Of a stretch of DNA of 64,000 nucleotides, positions 17,111 to 25,509 are shown piece by piece. The stretch lies in NCBI RefSeq assembly GCF_937873925.1, contig NZ_CALNAT010000256.1, positions 1-64,000 on the forward strand, given 5' to 3'. The stretch comes from an uncultured Proteiniphilum sp. (GTDB lineage: Bacteria > Bacteroidota > Bacteroidia > Bacteroidales > Dysgonomonadaceae). The position numbers were made by a program, and so were the translations under genes. Under the pieces are notes generated by a model. It did no database searches, was not told the origin of the DNA, and saw only the letters and a program-made list of their open reading frames with translations. How positions within the stretch are numbered: the stretch's first letter is position 1; every line of letters starts with the position of its first letter.

Positions 17111-18466
17111 ATGGATAATGAACAATTGAGGAAAACATTGTCGGACTCCGTTGCCTTCACAAGCAATATCGACAAGGAACTTTTTACTAAGATGGGTGTG
17201 AAGCGCGGCCTTCGTAATGAAGATCATTCGGGAGTGCTCGCCGGGCTTACCCGTGTAGGAGATGTCGTGGGTTACGAACGCCAGGAGGACGGCACATTGA
17301 CTCCCATTCCCGGCAAACTCTACTATCGCGGAATGGATGTGGAGGAGTTGGTGAAAGGCATACAGCGGGAAAACCGTTTGGGTTTCGAGGAGACCACTTT
17401 TCTACTCCTGTCGGGCAGCCTGCCCAACAGGGAGGAACTGGAGGCCATGAAACGACTGATCGCACAGACCATGCCCCTGAACCATAACGCAACTATGAGC
17501 ATCCTCTCACTGAAAGGTAAAGACGTCATGAATATTCTGGCAAGGAGTGTGCTGGAGTTGTATATCTACGATGAAACCCCGGATGATATCTCTGCCGATA
17601 ATCTTGTGAACCAGTCTATTAATCTGATTGCTAAGTTCCCTACTATCATCGCCTATGCTTACCAGGTGCTGCGGCACGATCACGAGGGACGATCGTTACA
17701 TGTGCGCCTTCCCCATGAAGACTGTTCCGTGGCCGAAAACTTCCTTTTTATGGTGAAAGGGCGGGACAATTATACCGAGCTCGATGTGAAGATTCTCGAC
17801 CTGGCGCTGATCCTTCATGCGGAACATGGAGGAGGAAATAACTCCACCTTCTCGGTACGGGTCACCAGTTCGACCGAAACGGACACTTATTCTGCCATTG
17901 CAGCCGGTATCGGTTCATTGAAAGGGCCTCTCCACGGAGGAGCCAACATCAAGGTGCAGGGTATGCTGGAAGATATGAAGAAAAATGTGAAAGACTGGAC
18001 GAGCCCGCAGCAGGTGGACGACTATCTGATGAAGATACTGAAAAAAGAGGCGTACGACCGTACCGGACTTATCTATGGGATTGGTCATGCTGTTTACACC
18101 GTGAGCGACCCGCGCGCCATATTGTTGAAAGAGATGGCGCGCGACCTGGCCAAAGAGAAAGGACGTGAAGATGAATTCGCCTTTATGGAGTTGATAGAGG
18201 AGCGTGCCGTGGAGGTGTTTCTCGGTTTCAAAAAAAGTACGGCCAAAGCCCGGACCTGTATCAATGTCGACTTCTATTCAGGGTTTGTATACGATGCCAT
18301 CGGATTGCCGTCGGAAGTATTCACACCACTCTTCGCGATGGCCCGTATTGTGGGCTGGTCGGCTCACCGGATCGAGGAGATGAATTTCGCCAGCAAGCGC
18401 CTGATCCGTCCCGCATACAAGAATGTGCGTGAAAAACAATCCTTTGTCCCGATGAATCAAAGATAA
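17111..18466 (+). CDS. gltA: Citrate synthase
   Basis: Condenses acetyl-CoA and oxaloacetate to citrate. The protein has 451 residues. Expected active-site residues are the His of GPLHGGANIK, the His of GIGHAVYTVSDPR and the Asp of CINVDFYSGFVY. An additional block EHGGGNNSTFSVR is typical of the longer Bacteroidota-type enzyme. It lies between two isocitrate dehydrogenase genes, 100 bp after the first and 4 bp before the second. A 2-methylcitrate synthase activity cannot be excluded, but the aconitase and IDH context favours citrate. Confidence 0.93.
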   Translation: MDNEQLRKTLSDSVAFTSNIDKELFTKMGVKRGLRNEDHSGVLAGLTRVGDVVGYERQEDGTLTPIPGKLYYRGMDVEELVKGIQRENRLGFEETTFLLLSGSLPNREELEAMKRLIAQTMPLNHNATMSILSLKGKDVMNILARSVLELYIYDETPDDISADNLVNQSINLIAKFPTIIAYAYQVLRHDHEGRSLHVRLPHEDCSVAENFLFMVKGRDNYTELDVKILDLALILHAEHGGGNNSTFSVRVTSSTETDTYSAIAAGIGSLKGPLHGGANIKVQGMLEDMKKNVKDWTSPQQVDDYLMKILKKEAYDRTGLIYGIGHAVYTVSDPRAILLKEMARDLAKEKGREDEFAFMELIEERAVEVFLGFKKSTAKARTCINVDFYSGFVYDAIGLPSEVFTPLFAMARIVGWSAHRIEEMNFASKRLIRPAYKNVREKQSFVPMNQR

Positions 18467-18470
18467 TTGA

Positions 18471-19697
18471 ATGCAAAAAATAAAAGTAAATAATCCTGTC
18501 GTTGAGCTGGATGGCGATGAGATGACCCGTATCATCTGGTCGTTCATCAAAGAACAGTTGATCTTACCCTATCTCGACCTGGATATTAAATATTACGACC
18601 TCAGTATACAACATCGCGATGCAACGGAGGACCGTGTGACGGTAGAGGCTGCCGAAGCCATCAAAAAATACAATGTAGGGATCAAGTGTGCCACTATCAC
18701 GCCCGACGAGGCGCGTGTGAAGGAATTCGGACTGAAGCAGATGTGGAAGTCTCCCAACGGAACTATCCGTAATATCGTGGGTGGGACTGTATTCCGGGAA
18801 CCGATCATCTGCAGCAATATTCCCCGTTATGTACAGGGATGGACCGAGCCGATCGTTATCGGCCGTCATGCCTTTGGAGACCAGTACCGCGCCACCGATA
18901 AGGTGATTAAGGGGAAAGGGACGCTTCGCCTTACGTTCACCAATGAAGAGGGTGAAACGCAGAGCTGGGAGGTATACGACTTCAACGGCGACGGTGTGGC
19001 CATGGCGATGTACAACACCGACGAATCTATCTACGGATTTGCCCGCTCATCCTTCCAGATGGCGCTGACCAAAAAATACCCGCTCTATATGTCCACCAAG
19101 AACACTATCCTGAAAGCCTATGATGGACGCTTCAAGGATATCTTCCAGGAGGTGTATGAGAATGAATTCAAAACCGAATTCCAGAAAGCCGGCATCACTT
19201 ACGAACACCGGTTGATCGACGATATGGTGGCGTCGGCTATGAAGTGGAGTGGCGGATTTGTGTGGGCATGTAAGAATTATGACGGTGATGTACAGTCAGA
19301 TACGGTAGCACAGGGATTCGGTTCATTGGGGATGATGTCCTCCGTACTGGTTACGCCCGACGGCCTGACGGTAGAAGCCGAAGCGGCACACGGGACGGTA
19401 ACACGGCACTACCGTCAGCATCAGCAGGGTAAAGAGACCAGTACCAACCCCATCGCCTCTATCTTCGCATGGACACGCGGACTGGCGCACCGGGGCCGGC
19501 TCGATGGTAATCAGCCGCTTATCGACTTCTGTGAGAAGCTGGAACAGGTATGTATAGAGACCGTGGAAGGTGGTAGGATGACCAAAGATCTGGCACTTCT
19601 GGTCTATGGAAATGATGCATCACGCGATACGTACCTCACTACGCAGGAGTTCCTGCACGCGTTGAAACGTAATTTAGATGCCAAATTAACTCACTGA
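18471..19697 (+). CDS. Isocitrate dehydrogenase, eukaryote-like subfamily, NADP-dependent
   Basis: The second IDH of the operon, 408 residues, belongs to the eukaryotic/homodimeric NADP-IDH subfamily. NPVVELDGDEMTRIIW opens the protein, SPNGTIRNIVGGTVFREPI is the substrate-binding segment and DMVASAMKWSGGFVWACKNYDGD is split here as DMVASAMKW and FVWACKNYDGD around the metal-binding Asp. AHGTVTRHYRQHQQGKETST contains the Arg-His pair that contacts the NADP 2'-phosphate in this subfamily. It starts 4 bp after citrate synthase, so it is co-translated with it. It would supply NADPH while the upstream Icd supplies NADH. Confidence 0.93.
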   Translation: MQKIKVNNPVVELDGDEMTRIIWSFIKEQLILPYLDLDIKYYDLSIQHRDATEDRVTVEAAEAIKKYNVGIKCATITPDEARVKEFGLKQMWKSPNGTIRNIVGGTVFREPIICSNIPRYVQGWTEPIVIGRHAFGDQYRATDKVIKGKGTLRLTFTNEEGETQSWEVYDFNGDGVAMAMYNTDESIYGFARSSFQMALTKKYPLYMSTKNTILKAYDGRFKDIFQEVYENEFKTEFQKAGITYEHRLIDDMVASAMKWSGGFVWACKNYDGDVQSDTVAQGFGSLGMMSSVLVTPDGLTVEAEAAHGTVTRHYRQHQQGKETSTNPIASIFAWTRGLAHRGRLDGNQPLIDFCEKLEQVCIETVEGGRMTKDLALLVYGNDASRDTYLTTQEFLHALKRNLDAKLTH

Positions 19698-19718
19698 GAA
19701 GTATCTGAGTATAAATAC

Positions 19719-19742
19719 AGGGGCGGCCAAATGGTCGCCCCT
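19719..19742. terminator. Stem-loop between convergent genes
   Basis: AGGGGCGGCC (19719-19728) pairs with GGTCGCCCCT (19733-19742) around an AAAT loop, a 10-bp stem with one G-U pair. There is no strong T-run on either side. It lies between the NADP-IDH and EF-G-like stop codons and may act as a bidirectional terminator or as mRNA 3'-end protection. Confidence 0.5.
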
Positions 19743-19763
19743 GATGTTGAATAATATATGTTA

Positions 19764-21920
19764 TTACTCTTCCTTTTCCTGTGCTTCGTATGCTTTCAGC
19801 AGTTTTTCCTGCACATCGGAAGGTACTAATTCATAGCTCGAGAATTTCATGGAGAAAGAAGCCCTTCCCCCGGAGATCGAACTCAGCGATGTAGAGTAGG
19901 AGCTCATCTCTTTCAGGGGCACCTTCGCCTTCAGTTTTTCGAATCCTTTTTCACTTTCCATACCCATGATCATGGCGCGGCGTCCCTGCAGGTCGCTCAT
20001 CACATCACCCATATATTCACCCGGTACGGAAACTGTTACATCGTAGACAGGTTCGAGGATCTTGGGACCTGCGTTTTTGAAAGCGGTACTGAACGCATTA
20101 CGTCCTGCGAGCATAAAAGAGATTTCATTGGAATCCACAGGGTGCATCTTTCCGTCATACACGATCACGCGTACGTCGCGAGCATACGATCCGGTAAGGG
20201 GGCCCTGCTCCATACGGGCCAGAATCCCCTTCAGGATAGCGGGCAGGAAGCGGGTATCAATAGCTCCACCCACAATACTGTTTACGAATACCAGTTTACC
20301 ACCCCAATCCAGGTTAATCTCCTGGGTGTCGCGGTTCTGTACTTTGTATTCCTGCCCGTTGAACCGGTAAACTTCCGGCACGGTCATCCCTTCGGTATAA
20401 GGCTCTACGATAAGATGCACCTCTCCGAACTGGCCGGCACCACCCGATTGCTTTTTGTGGCGGTAATCGGCACGCGCCGACTTCGTGATGGTTTCGCGGT
20501 AAGGAATTTTGGGTTCCAGGAATTCAATCTCGATCTTATCATTGTTTTCCAACCGCCATTTCAATGTCCTCAGGTGAAACTCACCTTGTCCGGAAACGAT
20601 GATCTGTTTCAACTCCTTGGAGTTTTCCACCAACCAGGTGGGATCTTCCTCTTTCATGCGGGTGAGCGCTTCGCTCAGCTTTTCGGAGTTCGATTCGTTG
20701 GCAGCCTTGATCGCCCGGCGGTAACGGGGTTCCGGATAACGGATGAAGTCGAACTTGTTTTCGGTATCTTTTGCGTTGAGTGTATTTCCTGTACGCACGT
20801 CTTTCAGTTTTACCGCTGCGCCGATACTGCCGGCCTGTAACTCTTCCGCCTTGTTGCGGATCTGTCCGGCTACGGTATAGAGCTGTACGAGCCGTTCTTT
20901 TGAACCGCGGTTAGCGTTGACGAGGTCGTCCCCTTCTTTTACCGAGCCCGACATTACCTTGAAGTAGGAAACTTCGCCGATATGCGGTTCGACGGTTGTT
21001 TTAAAGAAAAAGAGGCTGGTGGGAGCTGATGCGTCGGGTTTTACTTCTTCACCTTCGCTGTTGAGCGGTGCAGACACATCGGTGGGAGAGGGAGCCACCA
21101 TGCTCAGGAAGTTCATGATGCGGTGCACTGCCATATTTTTTTCGGCTGATGCACAGAAAAGCGGAAAGAGATTTCGGCTGATCATTCCCTTGTGGATACC
21201 GTCACGCATCTCTTCTTCGGTAAGGGAGCCCTGGTCGAAATATTTCTCCATCAGTCCCTCATCGTTTTCGGCTGCGGCTTCGAGCAATGCCTGATAATAC
21301 TCGCCTGCTTTCTCCTGTTCACTGTCGGGAATATCCAACACGTCGGGGGCTGTAGCGCCCGGTTTCCATTTGTACAGTTTTTGCTTCAACACATCTATGA
21401 TTCCGTCGAAAGAACCGCCGCTACCGGTAGGATATTGTACCGGCACTACTTTGTTACCGTATTGTTCTTTCAGGCTTGCAAGGGTATTGTCGTAATCTGC
21501 TTTCTCATGGTCCATCTGATTCATCAGGAAAAGAAGCGGCTTATTCAGGTCATCCACATAACGGAGCTGGTTGACGGTACCCACTTCTATCCCGTTGGCG
21601 GCATCGATCAGCATCAGCGCCATATCCGTAACATTCAGGGCGGAAACAACTCCTCCCACAAAATCATCCGAGCCGGGACAATCGATAAAATTCATCAGTT
21701 TCTCTTTCCACTCATATGAAAAAACAGTAGAGAAGACAGAATATCCATATTCCTTTTCTACGGGAAAATAGTCACTCACGGTATTTTTTCCATCTACCGT
21801 ACCGCGTCGTTTTATAAGACCACACTCGAAAAGCATGGCTTCTGCGAGAGTGGTCTTACCTGAGCCTTTATTGCCAAGGAGGGCAATATTCCTAATTTCG
21901 TTTGTTTTATAAACTTTCAT
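19764..21920 (-). CDS. fusA2: EF-G paralogue (EF-G2 type) lacking the catalytic His
   Basis: A five-domain translational GTPase of 718 residues. The P-loop is GNKGSGKT (16-23) and the guanine-specificity motif is NQMD (134-137). The G3 motif, DTPGHVDF in normal EF-G, is D80-CPGSDDF, so the His that drives GTP hydrolysis is Ser (S84). Switch I also deviates (EKEYGYSV for the usual ERGITI). Domains II-V are complete, with domain IV around 480-600 (YRHKKQSGGAGQFGEV, VNSIVGGAIDTRF). An EF-G2 without GTPase activity has been described in Bacteroides thetaiotaomicron as needed in starvation and gut colonisation, and this looks like its relative. Tet(M)-like ribosome protection is less likely. A terminator-like hairpin lies about 100 nt upstream of its ATG. 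Confidence 0.9.
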   Translation of the reverse strand: MKVYKTNEIRNIALLGNKGSGKTTLAEAMLFECGLIKRRGTVDGKNTVSDYFPVEKEYGYSVFSTVFSYEWKEKLMNFIDCPGSDDFVGGVVSALNVTDMALMLIDAANGIEVGTVNQLRYVDDLNKPLLFLMNQMDHEKADYDNTLASLKEQYGNKVVPVQYPTGSGGSFDGIIDVLKQKLYKWKPGATAPDVLDIPDSEQEKAGEYYQALLEAAAENDEGLMEKYFDQGSLTEEEMRDGIHKGMISRNLFPLFCASAEKNMAVHRIMNFLSMVAPSPTDVSAPLNSEGEEVKPDASAPTSLFFFKTTVEPHIGEVSYFKVMSGSVKEGDDLVNANRGSKERLVQLYTVAGQIRNKAEELQAGSIGAAVKLKDVRTGNTLNAKDTENKFDFIRYPEPRYRRAIKAANESNSEKLSEALTRMKEEDPTWLVENSKELKQIIVSGQGEFHLRTLKWRLENNDKIEIEFLEPKIPYRETITKSARADYRHKKQSGGAGQFGEVHLIVEPYTEGMTVPEVYRFNGQEYKVQNRDTQEINLDWGGKLVFVNSIVGGAIDTRFLPAILKGILARMEQGPLTGSYARDVRVIVYDGKMHPVDSNEISFMLAGRNAFSTAFKNAGPKILEPVYDVTVSVPGEYMGDVMSDLQGRRAMIMGMESEKGFEKLKAKVPLKEMSSYSTSLSSISGGRASFSMKFSSYELVPSDVQEKLLKAYEAQEKEE

Positions 21921-21941
21921 GATTAGAAATTATTATAATTA

Positions 21942-22010
21942 TTAATGTGTCAATATGCGAATGTGTCAATGTGACTAATGTGCTAATATGCAAATTGGTC
22001 AATTAAGCAA
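21942..22010. repeat. Low-complexity word tract upstream of the EF-G paralogue
   Basis: The stretch repeats variants of GTGTCAATATGCGAAT, GTGACTAATGTGCTAATATG and CAAATTGGTCAATTAAG. The word TAATGTGCTAATATG recurs almost exactly at 29970-29985, 8 kb away. Confidence 0.6.
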
Positions 22011-22017
22011 TCGTATG

Positions 22018-22055
22018 AAAAAAGACTTTGCCGCGGTATAAAAACCGGCAAAGTC
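22018..22055 (-). terminator. Intrinsic terminator inside the leader of the EF-G paralogue
   Basis: GACTTTGCCG (22024-22033) and CGGCAAAGTC (22046-22055) form a perfect 10-bp stem with a 12-nt loop. On the minus strand it is followed directly by six T. No minus-strand gene ends here, so any transcript that reaches the EF-G-like gene from further upstream must pass it. Confidence 0.65.
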
Positions 22056-22202
22056 ATGCTATCCGAAACGAGCATGATAATCATTATTAAAAAATAACAT
22101 GATTAATGCGAGTTACATACGACACCTTAAAAAAATAATTTTAGTCGTATGAAATAGCGCCGCAATATATAAAAAACGTACGACAATCAGTGATTATGCA
22201 AC

Positions 22203-22218
22203 TATGTTATATAACATA
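22203..22218. promoter_or_regulatory. Perfect 16-bp palindrome, candidate operator
   Basis: TATGTTATATAACATA is identical to its reverse complement and lies between the divergent EF-G-like and Ca2+-ATPase genes. It resembles the site of a dimeric regulator, but the regulator is unknown. AT-rich palindromes can also arise by chance. Confidence 0.4.
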
Positions 22219-22366
22219 TCCGGAGATGTTGTGCGCGGTGGGAGTTGTAAAGGAGAGGGTCTATAATAAGGTAAACATTTTTTTCTGCGGTTTGTTTATT
22301 TTGCATACGTTTCAGGAGAGTTACCCCACATGAAGAAAGCACGGATTATTTTTAAAAAATTAAAAA

Positions 22367-25042
22367 ATGAAGGATCATTATTACAATCTCCCGGTTGAAG
22401 AGGTATTGCAGCAATTTGAAGTTTCATCAGATAAGGGGCTTTCAGACGATGAAGTGAAAGAGCGGCTTACCCGTTATGGCCCTAACCAGCTCGAATCCCG
22501 AAAGCAGAAATCGCTCCTCATGATATTCTTTGAACAGTTTAAGAGTATTATGGTGGTTATTCTGCTTGCTGCTGCTATTCTGTCGGGTATGATCGGCGTA
22601 ATGGAGGGCGAGGGGCTGGTAGAGGCTTTTGTGATCCTTGCCATATTGGTGATTAATGCGGTGATCGGTACGGTACAGGAGAAAAAAGCGCAATCGTCAC
22701 TGGAAGCGCTCAACAAGATGAGTTCACCCCATTCGAAAGTACTGCGGGGCGGACAGGTAACGGAAATAACATCTACTGAAATTGTTCCTGGCGATGTCGT
22801 CGTTTTGGATACCGGCGACATTATCCCTGCCGATCTGCGGCTCATAGAAGCTGTGAACATGAAAGTGCAGGAATCGGCCCTTACCGGTGAATCGGTACCC
22901 GTGGAGAAAAGTGATGATCTGCTGGAGACCAAAGAACTTCCTCTGGGGGACCGTAACAACATGGCTTTTTCTACCAGTACCGTGACCTATGGACGCGGAA
23001 AAGGGATAGTGGTCGGTACCGGAATGCAGACTGAAGTGGGTAAAATTGCCCATATGCTCCAAAATACTCAGGAAACGGAAACGCCGATGAGTAAACGGCT
23101 CGGGCAGCTTGGTAAAGTATTGGGCTATGTGGCGCTGGGTATTTGTGCCTTTATTTTTATTATAGGGATCCTCTATGGTAATAACTGGCTGGAAATGTTG
23201 ATGATGGCTGTCAGCCTGGCGGTAGCCGCTATTCCCGAAGGATTGCAGATCGTATCTACCATTGTATTGGCCATCGGCGTACAACGTCTTGTGAAGTTGA
23301 ACGCGATAGTCCGTACGCTTCCTTCGGTGGAGACATTGGGAAGTACCACCGTGATCTGTTCTGATAAAACGGGTACGCTTACGCAGAATAAAATGACAGT
23401 GGTGGAGGGATGGGCCGGAGGTAATCGCATCGATTTCCGTAATCCTCCGCTTCCCGGAGAACTCGATAGCGATGAACGGATGTTGCTTGAATCGTCCTTG
23501 CTCTGCACCGATGCGCATCTGAAGAGGCTGTCCGGCGTAGAGCATGAAGCTGCCGGGGATCCCACCGAGATTGCCATCGTGGATGCGGCGCTCGCCTTGA
23601 AAATGGATAAAAATGAACTTGAAAGCCGTTTCCCTCGTGTAGATGAGGTGCCGTTCGATTCCGAAAGGAAAAGAATGTCGACTATCAACCGCATGGAGAA
23701 TGGGAAATTCCGTATAAACCTGAAAGGGGGACTGGATGAAGTGCTCGCGGTTTCCACACATATTCTGATGCATGGCGTGGTGCGCTCTGTTACGGAGGAA
23801 GACAGGGAAACCATAAAAGAAGAAAATCACCGGATGGCGCAGTCAGCATTGCGCGTGCTGGCCGTAGCATATAAAGATATTGACGCCGTGCCTACTGAGG
23901 TGGATGTGGAAACGGTTGAGAAGGATCTTGTTTTCACGGGTCTGCTCGGGATGATCGACCCGGCCCGCCCCGAAGTGGTAGAGGCGGTGAACAAGTGTAG
24001 GACGGCCGGCATCCGTCCCGTGATGATCACCGGCGACCATAAGGTGACCGCGGTGGCCATTGCCGGTGAGATAGGGATTTATGGTGAAGGAGACAAAGCC
24101 GTTACAGGCTCTGATCTGGAGGAGATGGACGATAAGGTGCTCTATAATGATGTGGATGCCTATTCCGTGTATGCGCGCGTAGCGCCTGAGCATAAGGTGA
24201 GGATAGTGAAGGCCTGGCAATCCCACGGAGATATTGTGGCAATGACAGGTGACGGGGTGAATGACGCCCCGGCGCTCAAGCAGGCCGATATCGGCGTGTC
24301 GATGGGAGTGGTAGGTACCGAAGTGGCTAAAGAGGCGTCGGACGTGATCCTGACAGACGATAACTTCGCAACCATTGTGAGCGCCGTAGAAGAGGGGCGC
24401 CGCATTTATGACAATATACTGAAAGCGATACAATTCCTGCTGTCGGCCAATGTGGGGGAAGTGCTGCTTATCTTTATCGCCTCTATTGCCAATATAGGTA
24501 ATCCGTTAACACCCATTCTTATATTATGGATCAATCTGGTGACCGATAGTCTGCCTGCACTGGCATTAAGCATGGACCCCGGGGGGCATGATATTATGAC
24601 GCGCAAACCGCGGGATCCGAAACAAGGGTTTTTTACCAAAGGAATGATCTGGAGAATAGGTTACCAGGGCGCTACGGTCGGTCTGATCTCGCTGGCCGCT
24701 TATCTCATCGGCTTTAAGGACGGAGGCCAGCCATTGGGACAAACTATGGCATTTGCCGTACTGGGATTCTCGCAATTACTGCATGTGCGCAACCTGCATT
24801 CCAACAAACATTCTTCTTTCCGGACGGGTATATTTAGTAACAAGTCATTGCTCGGTGCGATCTTCTTATCGGGACTCCTATTGCTTACCGTGCTGGTGAT
24901 ACCCGGCGTGACGGACATCTTCGGCGTAACGGCAATGGATGCCACTCACTGGCTATATGTGGGACTCCTCTCGCTGGTCCCCATTGTCGTGGTAGAATTG
25001 ATAAAACTGATGAAGATCAATCATAGTAAAGACGAATATTAA
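22367..25042 (+). CDS. Calcium-translocating P-type ATPase (P2-type)
   Basis: An ATP-driven cation pump of 891 residues. DKTGTLTQNKM holds the phosphorylated Asp, LTGESVPVEK is the actuator-domain motif, and TGDGVNDAPALK is the hinge. IPEGL in the fourth membrane segment (VAAIPEGLQIV) matches Ca2+-type P2A/P2B pumps. About ten membrane segments are visible, four N-terminal and six C-terminal. The substrate is probably Ca2+, but Mn2+ or Na+/K+ relatives are hard to separate by eye. The ATG at 22367 gives the normal short N-terminal region (YYNLPVEEVLQQFEVS). Confidence 0.9.
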   Translation: MKDHYYNLPVEEVLQQFEVSSDKGLSDDEVKERLTRYGPNQLESRKQKSLLMIFFEQFKSIMVVILLAAAILSGMIGVMEGEGLVEAFVILAILVINAVIGTVQEKKAQSSLEALNKMSSPHSKVLRGGQVTEITSTEIVPGDVVVLDTGDIIPADLRLIEAVNMKVQESALTGESVPVEKSDDLLETKELPLGDRNNMAFSTSTVTYGRGKGIVVGTGMQTEVGKIAHMLQNTQETETPMSKRLGQLGKVLGYVALGICAFIFIIGILYGNNWLEMLMMAVSLAVAAIPEGLQIVSTIVLAIGVQRLVKLNAIVRTLPSVETLGSTTVICSDKTGTLTQNKMTVVEGWAGGNRIDFRNPPLPGELDSDERMLLESSLLCTDAHLKRLSGVEHEAAGDPTEIAIVDAALALKMDKNELESRFPRVDEVPFDSERKRMSTINRMENGKFRINLKGGLDEVLAVSTHILMHGVVRSVTEEDRETIKEENHRMAQSALRVLAVAYKDIDAVPTEVDVETVEKDLVFTGLLGMIDPARPEVVEAVNKCRTAGIRPVMITGDHKVTAVAIAGEIGIYGEGDKAVTGSDLEEMDDKVLYNDVDAYSVYARVAPEHKVRIVKAWQSHGDIVAMTGDGVNDAPALKQADIGVSMGVVGTEVAKEASDVILTDDNFATIVSAVEEGRRIYDNILKAIQFLLSANVGEVLLIFIASIANIGNPLTPILILWINLVTDSLPALALSMDPGGHDIMTRKPRDPKQGFFTKGMIWRIGYQGATVGLISLAAYLIGFKDGGQPLGQTMAFAVLGFSQLLHVRNLHSNKHSSFRTGIFSNKSLLGAIFLSGLLLLTVLVIPGVTDIFGVTAMDATHWLYVGLLSLVPIVVVELIKLMKINHSKDEY

Positions 25043-25120
25043 ATCTTTGCAAAGGCTACTTAAATAATCCTTAAATTGCGCAAATTGCAGTTTTTTGTGC
25101 AGTAAATCGAATATTTTTCG

Positions 25121-25128
25121 TATTTTTG
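25121..25128 (+). promoter_or_regulatory. -7 element before oadGAB
   Basis: TATTTTTG fits TAnnTTTG about 95 bp before the OadG ATG. A TTTTTTG lies 23 bp upstream, rather far for a -33 box. Confidence 0.4.
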
Positions 25129-25223
25129 AAATCCGAAAATTACACTCTTGTGTTAAATCCGCCCTTATCCTTTCAATTTAGTTTTGCTAGGTTATCGTCT
25201 TTCGGGCTAAAAAACAGGTATAT

Positions 25224-25490
25224 ATGGAAAATATGAATACGGCGTTAGGCCTTTTAGTGGTGGGAATGGTGACTGTCTTCATCATTCTCTGTCTGGTTGT
25301 GGTGATCGGCAATGTGGTGATTCGTCTTACGAACCGTTTTATCCCGGTGACAGGTCCGGCAACAGGTAAATCGGGTAACGGTGGTTCTGCAGGAAAGAAA
25401 GCACATACCAAAAAGCTTGCCGCCATCGTGGCTGCCGTAGATGTGGTGACGCAGGGGCAAGGCAGTGTGGAATCCATAGAGAAAAAATAA
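25224..25490 (+). CDS. oadG: Oxaloacetate decarboxylase gamma-like subunit (OadG)
   Basis: A small membrane protein of 88 residues with one N-terminal helix (about 7-30: LGLLVVGMVTVFIILCLVVV) and a short soluble tail rich in G, K and A. Size and topology, the GMVTVFIIL motif and location just before OadA and OadB identify it as the OadG family. In the family the subunit anchors the carboxyltransferase to the membrane decarboxylase. It starts at ATG 25224 and lies 19 bp before oadA. Confidence 0.85.
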   Translation: MENMNTALGLLVVGMVTVFIILCLVVVIGNVVIRLTNRFIPVTGPATGKSGNGGSAGKKAHTKKLAAIVAAVDVVTQGQGSVESIEKK

Positions 25491-25509
25491 ATCAAAAAAA
25501 TATATTCAT

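Larger units (their letters stand above)
21921..22366. other. Divergent intergenic region, EF-G paralogue / P-type ATPase
   Basis: This 446-bp gap holds the word tract (21942-22010), a minus-strand terminator-like hairpin (22018-22055), an inverted repeat CATACGAC/GTCGTATG (22116-22123 and 22144-22151) and a perfect 16-bp palindrome (22203-22218). I see no ORF with coding character and no convincing TAnnTTTG element on either strand. Confidence 0.7.

Noticed and set aside
19719..19742. Riboswitch or attenuator
   Set aside because: The stem lies between two convergent stop codons, so it cannot regulate a downstream start; a terminator-like role is simpler.
19764..21920. Tetracycline-resistance ribosome protection protein
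   Set aside because: Domain IV and the C-terminus look like EF-G, the P-loop is GNKGSGKT rather than AHVDAGKT, and the altered G3 motif fits EF-G2.
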